Assembly: GCA_014529385.2 (NCBI GenBank)
Contig: CM043962.1
Span: 53,399,905-53,463,904 of the forward strand
DNA length: 64,000 nucleotides
Source of the DNA: Adiantum capillus-veneris
Lineage: Eukaryota; Streptophyta; Polypodiopsida; Polypodiales; Pteridaceae
Reading direction: 5' to 3'
The notes beneath the pieces are model-generated. The model did no database searches. It was given only the letters and a program-made list of their open reading frames with translations, and was not told where the DNA came from. The first letter of the stretch is position 1. The number at the start of each line of letters is the position of its first letter. Below are positions 59,301-64,000 of this stretch, in pieces. Both the position numbers and the translations under genes were made by a program.

Positions 59301-59685
59301 ATTTGCCCTCTGTGATCAGCTTACAGCCATTCTGGAAATCTTCTACATAACAGCCATTTGGATTGAAGCGAACCTGCAAACCCTGCTCAACCATTTGTCC
59401 AACAGAAACAAGATTCTTTGTAATGTTTGGGACATGAAGTACATCTGCTAAGTACTTTGATTTCCCACTCTTCATATTTAGAGGTATGTCCCCTACATGA
59501 GCAATGGGGTGAGCTGTATCATCTCCTGTCTGCACATAGCCTGACACATCTGGTTTGCGCATATCTCTAAACCACTCTCCACGAGACGTCATGTGATTAG
59601 AGGCACCTGAATCCACATACCAAACATCATCTTGGGTGGAATTCTCTGCAGTCATTGTATTCATTACATGCTGCATAACAAACAT
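56155..59685 (-). CDS. Copia Pol (protease, integrase, RT, RNase H)
   Basis: 1176 residues from the first ATG after the amber codon; the frame itself is open from 59736. Domains in order: protease (VWYVDSGASNHM, near residue 25), pre-integrase HHCC, integrase (HTDVWGP, RSDGGGEY, NGVAERKNRH), RT (YVDDLIIVG, near 57260 on the sequence) and RNase H (YTDADWAGS, LSSTEAEY). All catalytic motifs are intact. The C-terminal extension after the RNase H crosses the polypurine tract into the LTR and is probably non-essential. The start codon is uncertain because the protein may be made only as a Gag fusion by readthrough. Confidence 0.95.
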   Translation of the reverse strand: MFVMQHVMNTMTAENSTQDDVWYVDSGASNHMTSRGEWFRDMRKPDVSGYVQTGDDTAHPIAHVGDIPLNMKSGKSKYLADVLHVPNITKNLVSVGQMVEQGLQVRFNPNGCYVEDFQNGCKLITEGKCVGRMFTLNVDMPEVKAALFAQGTGVVADVDIWQKRIGHVNEQRLRSMQSKQIVKGLPKFKVDGMHKVCAACQFGKQSKGSFPHERNVCKKPLEVVHTDVWGPTDTASIHGCRYYVSFIDDHTRKVWVYFMRDKSEVFGHFQDFKVMIEKETYMQIKTLRSDGGGEYFSNDFSDFLRMHGIHRQFTCRYTPQQNGVAERKNRHIAEVARALMNEKNMPHHFWAEAVNTAVYIMNKTPTAAVHDVTPEEKFTGTKPDLAHLKVFGCIAYVHVPDELRRKLDPKAEKCILVGYSLEQKGYRCYNPTTRELQVSRDVVFDEMSSWYSNAHGTIGADVKDDVVVQNVRPQSQVLSGPQESSSRGSVEKPWNGRLRTQVTPLTGTGNVSRKGKEKVDEPPFMVDASSGFSHVDMDSDGSEQSLDEEFGIPAVRTPSVRKVQEDARGQRSDQGPRRSNRVRNPVQKLTYDGYLAHHQAYMAKVIQDVEPTCFEDAVGNVHWDDAMNEEMAALEANDTWELVPLPSGKKAIGCKWVYKTKHKADGNIERHKARLVAKGYAQMYGIDYEETFAPVAKMTTVRAVIAVAASRGWIMHQMDVKNAFLNGELQEEVYMDHPPRYVDPGYPDYVCRLLKALYGLKQGSRAWYDRIAKYLVSIGFRRARADHSLYVRESDVGIVVITIYVDDLIIVGDNAMEIDHVKGLLKQEFEMKDLGELRYFLGIEVIRTPEGVWLSQRQYALDMLSKYGMADCKPISIPLDVNAKLSAEKGDVVEDVNMYRKMVGSLIYLTITRSDLSYTVGLESQFMQLPRKPHLDGVQRTLRYVQGTLDYALFYAADAPLALYGYTDADWAGSIVDRRSTSGFMFSFGSAAVTWSSKKQPTVALSSTEAEYRGAAVAACEVAWLRTLLEDLGVQVDQQIVIHCDNLSSMQLARNPVFHDRTKHIEVHYHYVRERVLASDIDLVYVNTEEQIADIFTKALGAEKLRRFRTMLVDSATCRARGGVLRCRALHLELASTTGLGRLLHLLTGALGDRHGGSLPVILQLDYTYSASLVRF

Positions 59686-59736
59686 GCGCTCGTTTTTGCT
59701 GTCATTTGCATCTCTGCTAGTAGATGCATAGTTGCC

Positions 59737-59739
59737 CTA
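59737..59739 (-). other. Amber codon between gag and pol, same frame
   Basis: TAG followed by GGC, a few codons after the Gag zinc knuckle and about 18 codons before the first Pol ATG. No other stop or shift separates the two genes. It could be a functional readthrough site or one CAG to TAG mutation. Confidence 0.9.
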
Positions 59740-60639
59740 TTCTCTCTTTCTACTTGCTTTTCCCTTTGGACAGTCACGTGACATGTGACCTCTTTCACCA
59801 CAAGTCCAACATTCTCTACTATCTGGAGTATGTTGTTGCCTGCTTGATCCTGCACCACGACCTCTTTGACTCCCCCTGCCTTGAGACTGGTTTCCCCAGC
59901 CACCTGTAGTGTTTTGATTTGATTGACCTTCCAGAAATTGGCCCCTGCAACCCCTTGGGCCTCGACCACGACCTCTACCTCTACCTCTGTTGGAGTTAGA
60001 ATAGAAGGCCTGTTCAGAATTATTTCTGCCATGAGAAGAAGATGTGTCAAGGTTCTTCTCCTCAAGAATAAGCATAGAAATCAAATCTTGGAACACGGGG
60101 ATGTCGTCTCTTGTATTCATGGAAGACCTAAAATGTACATACTCATCTCCTAGACCATCCAAGCATGCACGGACAATGTCATCGTCTTCCACTGACACTT
60201 TAATAGATCCAAGAGCCTCAATGATACTCTTGATCTTCAAGGCATAATCATTGATTGAGAGGTTGTTCCTCTTAACCTGATTTAGCTCCGACTTTAGTTG
60301 AAGCTTCCTGGCCTTGGTGTTCACCTCGAACACTCTGCCTAAGTTTCTCCATGCAATGGCAGGGGTTTCAACATCCTGTAGATAGCCCATCATGCCATCT
60401 GTGATGCTCATAGAAAGCCAATACATCACTTTGCTCTGGCCTTGTTGCCAGTCCCTCAAAGCTTTCCTTTGTTCTGCTGTAGCATTTGCCTCGGGAATCT
60501 CTGGTTCCTTTTCATTGTCTCCTTCTACATAGTCCCAATAACCTTTTCCTTTTAGGAAATTTGTTATTCTAAACTTCCATGCAGGGTAGTTATTTTTCTC
60601 AAGCTTCTCAGTAACAATCTGACTGAAACCGTCAGACAT
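59740..60639 (-). CDS. Copia Gag (capsid and nucleocapsid)
   Basis: 300 residues starting MSDGFSQIVTEKLEKNNYPA, the usual copia Gag opening. The UBN2-type capsid follows (YWDYVEGD, then NLSINDYALKIKSIIEALGS). After it come an arginine/glycine-rich segment (GRGRGRGRG) and one CCHC knuckle, CWTCGERGHMSRDC. It forms the particle shell and binds RNA. It ends at the amber codon just after the knuckle, where other retroelements place their Gag-Pol control site. Confidence 0.95.
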
Positions 60640-60894
60640 CTTGAAGCACTAAGACAAAATAGCTGCAATCTGCAAAAACCTGCAAATCTGCTGAACCTGC
60701 TATCGTGGTTCTTGTAACGCTTTCTACACTCAACGAGTGTCCACAATCAAGCGTACATACAACCACTGTACTTGTACAGTAAATCTCTGTATACTGCACT
60801 TTGGAGACCTGTTCAGAAACTTGTGCATCTGGTCGTGGATTGCGAACGAAGGGATTGTGATGCTCTTGCTCTCTTAGCCTCTCTTGCCTGCACC

Positions 60895-60908
60895 AGGCTC
60901 TCATACCA
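60895..60908 (-). other. Primer-binding site of the young copia
   Basis: On the minus strand TGGTATGAGAGCC follows the 5' LTR directly, one base from the standard initiator-Met site TGGTATCAGAGC. Confidence 0.9.
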
Positions 60909-61230
60909 TGTAAAGAATGAGGATGCAAGAGAGCTACACAAGGCAAGCACAAAGCACACAGAGATGGAAAGCTTCTTCTTCTTCTTCACAGAAAAGAGAG
61001 TACAAAATGACTAAGTGCTAAAGCTGAAAAGTAGCACATATGTACATGCGGTCACTAAGTGTGAACTCGCTAGAAGCGTACTAGGCTGGCACTATAAGTG
61101 TAGTCCAGCTGTAGAATCACTGGCAAAGATCCTCCGTGTCGGTCACCTAACGCGCCAGTGAGTAAATGCAGTAAGCGGCCAAGACCCGTAGTGGATGCCA
61201 GCTCAAGGTGTAGAGCTCGACATCTCAACA
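60909..61230 (-). repeat. 5' LTR of the young copia
   Basis: It differs from the 3' LTR by one A/G at the GGCAAAG site near 61123. CTTTT follows at 61231. Confidence 0.95.
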
Positions 61231-61235
61231 CTTTT

Positions 61236-61560
61236 GGTGGTGGCGACCTGGTCGTGTGAAAAAATGAGAAGTCAAATAGGGACTTGTATGATACCGGTAT
61301 GATACTGAGAAGTGACTGGTTTCAAACATAGTAGAGTTAAAGGTAGAGTCAGAGAAAGGGATTCTGCCATCATGTTTGTACTAGTATTGTACTTATACTG
61401 TAATCTCCAACTTGTATGATACCAATACAAAATCATTAAATTGACGCCTTTATAGAACCATTTTATTTAAAACGTAAGGACATGTAGTGATTCAAAGGGA
61501 TAAACAAAGACATTTTTTTATTTTAAAAAGGAAGTTTGGACAAAAAATTTAAACAAACTG
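61236..61560. other. Intergenic stretch
   Basis: AT-rich. It includes GATACCGGTATGATAC near 61291, matching the repeat unit of the intron at 53.2 kb. No gene was seen. Confidence 0.6.
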
Positions 61561-61564
61561 ATTG

Positions 61565-63225
61565 CTATAGCTCAAAAGGCATACTATTGTAGATAGACTC
61601 ACTGACATCAAGTGATATTGTATATAGTTTTGAGTTGCTAGGATGGGGTATCATGGGGATTTTGATTGCCCGAACAAGATGTGAATATATGAACACCTTT
61701 GGCTTTTGGTCCAAAAGCTCGTAGGTCTTCTCATTTATCATACAATAGTAAAACCCTTTGATAGCATAGGATCCTTGCCCAATGATATTTCCCCAGTCAT
61801 CTTTAGCGTCTAAATGAAACTCCTCAATAGCTGCAGTGCATTTCACAATATAGAAATCCACTTTTTCTTCATTGTCATTTGGTGTGAGAACAACAAAATT
61901 ATCACCAACAATAGGAGCTTGACTGAGAGTGTCATAGTGTCCTTCATACGTTGCATCCTCATTTATTTTGAAAGGGTCATCGTCTTACCCTTCTTTTGTA
62001 GGCTCCAAAATAAGGTATTTCCAGAAAGGAACGTGTGACTTGCTCACACATCTCCTCCACTTTTCTTGTTTACATGCACTACAAAAACAAGACAGTGAAC
62101 GTGTTCTCAAAGTAGTTGTATCATGCTCTGAATATGCGGAAACAAAGTGCATTGAGCGGGTATTTTTTATAGCCTTCACATCCCAATTTTTTCCCCTTTC
62201 GACATCCCCCAATTCAATCACCCAAAAATTGCTGCTTACATAACGTGCGTGGGATGCATACGTTGCTGTAGCACCATCTAACAAGGTCCATCTCAATAAT
62301 TCCACAACATCTGCAACACAGTCTATCTTTGGGCAGTTTGGTTGCAATTGGTATTGAGTTAAAGATATTTTTATCACTGCTTCTGCATTGTCGTGTTCTC
62401 CCTTACCATGGACGGATCCAAAAAAGTTCCAAGATATTTTCCATCCCGTAAAAACACTGTAGCTGCATTTTATTCAATGGATAGAGGAAGATTAATATAC
62501 TCTTGGCACGTTAAACTTACAAAAAAAAAACACGTATTATAATATTACTGATGTTAGACAAACATTTTATTACAACTTTAATGCCAATATTATAGGTCTC
62601 TATATTAAAACCACCTTCAGATAATGTTTGTTAGAACATGGTATACCTAGCAATGAAATAGAATGGTCTTCTTGCTTTGAATTGTGAAGCTGCTCCATCA
62701 GACCATACCCAATGACGCCTTATGTTTAGACAAAATTGCTTTAGCCATTCTGCATGTTTTAGAAACCAGTGTTGAACAAAATGTGTGTCATGTTGCTTGT
62801 CATCTGAAATGAAGAAGTGAATTGTCTTGTGGATGTCACCTGCATAATATAAAAATCATAAATTACTGAAGGCTTAATACAAAAGAAATAATACTGATCT
62901 AGGGTGATGTCGTTACCTGCAATTTGGAAATATGTTATGTGCAAGTTACTTGACTTGAATACCACTGCATGGACTGAATCTCATTAATTTGTTCTTTGAA
63001 CTATAATTTTCAGTAAAGTCAACAACTGACACAACAACATCTTCTGGAAAGCTTTGTATACATTCCTTATATTGTTTTGCTTGCCATCTATACACAAAAT
63101 TATGCATTATGTATTTCTTAAGATGGTCTTTGAACATGACTGAGAGATCCTGGCATGATATTTCCTTATGCGACAAGACTTTCGTTTTCTTCTTCTTACC
63201 GTCATGCACAGTTCCTACTTCTAGG
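61565..63225 (-). pseudogene. Three-exon gene of an uncharacterised HGKG-motif family, lightly damaged
   Basis: Exon 1 (to 62917) reads HNFVYRWQAKQYKECIQSFP and VVDFTENY. Exon 2 (62839-62647) reads HFFISDDKQHDTHFVQHWF and VWSDGAASQFKARRPFYFIA. Exon 3 (62462-61565) reads NFFGSVHGKGEHD and a C-terminal domain (VGDNFVVLTPNDNEEKVDFY). GT-AG junctions at 62917/62839 and 62647/62462 keep the frame. Spaced acidic motifs (DFTENY, SDD, SDGAASQ) suggest an RNase-H-like or transposase-type fold; I recall similar motifs in uncharacterised plant and animal proteins, but no function. Lesions are one or two frameshifts near 62945-62990 and an in-frame TAA at 61985-61987 (GGGTAAGAC, which could alternatively be a splice donor). 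The true N-terminus is not resolved. Confidence 0.55.
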
Positions 63226-63319
63226 TCCTCAAAAATCATGCAGTGAGAAATAAATGTTAAAAGTTTTTCACTGGTTATGTAAACCAGTTTTTTACCTAAC
63301 TCGTATGACAAACAATACA

Positions 63320-63790
63320 TGTGAACACTCGACCAAGATGTTTACTGGCATAAAATGTGTAAACGGTTTTAAATCTATTTACTGGTTATGTAAACCGGTA
63401 TTGTAATATCAAACCGCTATTAGTTTTTATATGACTGGTTATGTTAAGTAGTATGTCTACTACATACCACATATACACTTGACCGAGTTGTAAACTACTG
63501 TGAAAATGTGTTAACCATTTGAAATTAATTTACTCGTTATATAACCGGTCTTTTCATTTCAAACCGGTATTAGTAAGTGCATAATTGGTTGGGTTAACTA
63601 GTACATCTTTCACATACCACATATATACACTTGACCAAGTTCTACACTAATGGGAAAAAAGTATTAAACAGCTAAAATTAATCTACAGGCTATGTAAACA
63701 AGTTTTTTCATTTAAAATCGGTATTAGATATTACATAACTGGTTAGGTTAGCTAGTACATCTTTCACATACCATATCAAGAATTGTTTAA
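63320..63790. repeat. ~150-bp tandem repeat, three units
   Basis: Blocks recurring at about 150-base spacing include ACATACCACATATACACTTGAC (first 20 bases are diagnostic), TTTCAAACCGGTATTAG and a TTAATTTACTCGTTAT/TCTATTTACTGGTTATG variant. Smaller inverted TTTACTGGTTATGTAAACC motifs occur inside and begin just upstream, in the 5' part of the neighbouring gene. Confidence 0.75.
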
Positions 63791-64000
63791 GATGCTTATA
63801 CTGGTCGTGGAAACCCATATCCGATATTTATCTACTTTTAACTAGGACTGAATACATAGCATACGAGTATGAAAGTATGGTTCAAGTATGGTAAAACTGC
63901 AACCATACTTTCATACTTGACCTCAGCCACTTGTGTATTAGTAAATGCAAACTGTATTCGCTCAGTCCTTTCGACCTGTTGCATTGATTTCCACACTGCA
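63791..64000. other. Window end, no feature seen
   Basis: AT-rich sequence without a reading frame or recognisable repeat. Confidence 0.6.

Larger units (their letters stand above)
55994..61230 (-). mobile_element. Young, nearly intact Ty1/copia element, minus strand
   Basis: The LTRs 55994-56315 and 60909-61230 (322 bases each) differ at one position by eye. They are flanked by CTTTT, with primer site and polypurine tract in place. Gag and pol are each open over full length in one frame, separated by a single amber codon. This is the best candidate for an active element in the window. A truncated relative lies at 3832-5828. Confidence 0.96.

Noticed and set aside
1-64000. tRNA or rRNA genes, organelle insertions or endogenous pararetrovirus
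   Set aside because: No cloverleaf, rRNA block, organelle gene or movement-protein/coat motif was seen; tRNA-like words are primer-binding sites only.

Overview
The window is a land-plant nuclear segment built almost entirely of nested LTR retrotransposons, with a small island of decayed host-type genes at the right. The evidence is plant-type Ty1/copia and Ty3/gypsy proteins, initiator-Met and Asp tRNA primer sites, long dinucleotide microsatellites and GT-AG introns. I cannot name the species; a large repeat-rich genome (a seedless plant is possible) fits. There are no rRNA, tRNA, CRISPR or bacterial-type features.

Left part (1-14.2 kb): a copia element enters from the left edge with an open gag-pol (2-3532) and the start of its 3' LTR. 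A 5'-truncated second copia follows (3832-5828), abutting a gypsy-like element called Y here (LTR 5829-6695, tRNA-Asp-type primer site). Y is split by a 2.7-kb solo LTR (6884-9595, TSD GTAC). CT/CA-rich LTR-like and microsatellite DNA follows to about 13.7 kb.

Middle-left (14.2-28.3 kb): remnants of a minus-strand Ty3/gypsy gag-protease gene (element Z) are split by two complete elements. One is a decayed copia (14887-20015, TSD GAAAC) lying exactly in Z's protease active-site motif. The other is a gag-only non-autonomous LTR element (21903-28074, TSD AAACT) of the same family as Y. Both Y and this element carry a leader of roughly 285-bp tandem units, each with an AT-rich palindrome.

Centre (29.6-52.4 kb): a four-level nest. 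Element X (plus-strand gypsy integrase remnants) contains an old chromovirus (30331-50368, TSD AGCCA, chromodomain remnant). The chromovirus contains a small young TRIM-like element (30629-33031, TSD CAAGC, identical LTRs) and a minus-strand gag-only element W (36530-48358). W's 5' LTR contains a second copy of the solo LTR (44640-47242, TSD ACAT). X ends in a CT/CA-rich 3' LTR-like tract.

Right part (52.4-64 kb): a broken RING-H2 gene with a minisatellite and hairpin in its intron, then a broken FCP1/NIF-type phosphatase-like gene. Next is a very young, nearly intact copia element (55994-61230, TSD CTTTT, LTRs differing at one of 322 positions) whose gag and pol share one frame separated by a single amber codon. 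Last come a minus-strand three-exon gene of a family I recognise only by motifs, carrying a few lesions, and a tandem-repeat block.

No cooperating host gene set is present; the logic of the region is successive insertion. Relative order is readable from nesting and target-site duplications: Z and X are oldest, then the chromovirus, Y and W, then the solo LTRs and the 14.9-20.0 kb copia, and finally the TRIM-like element and the 56-61 kb copia.
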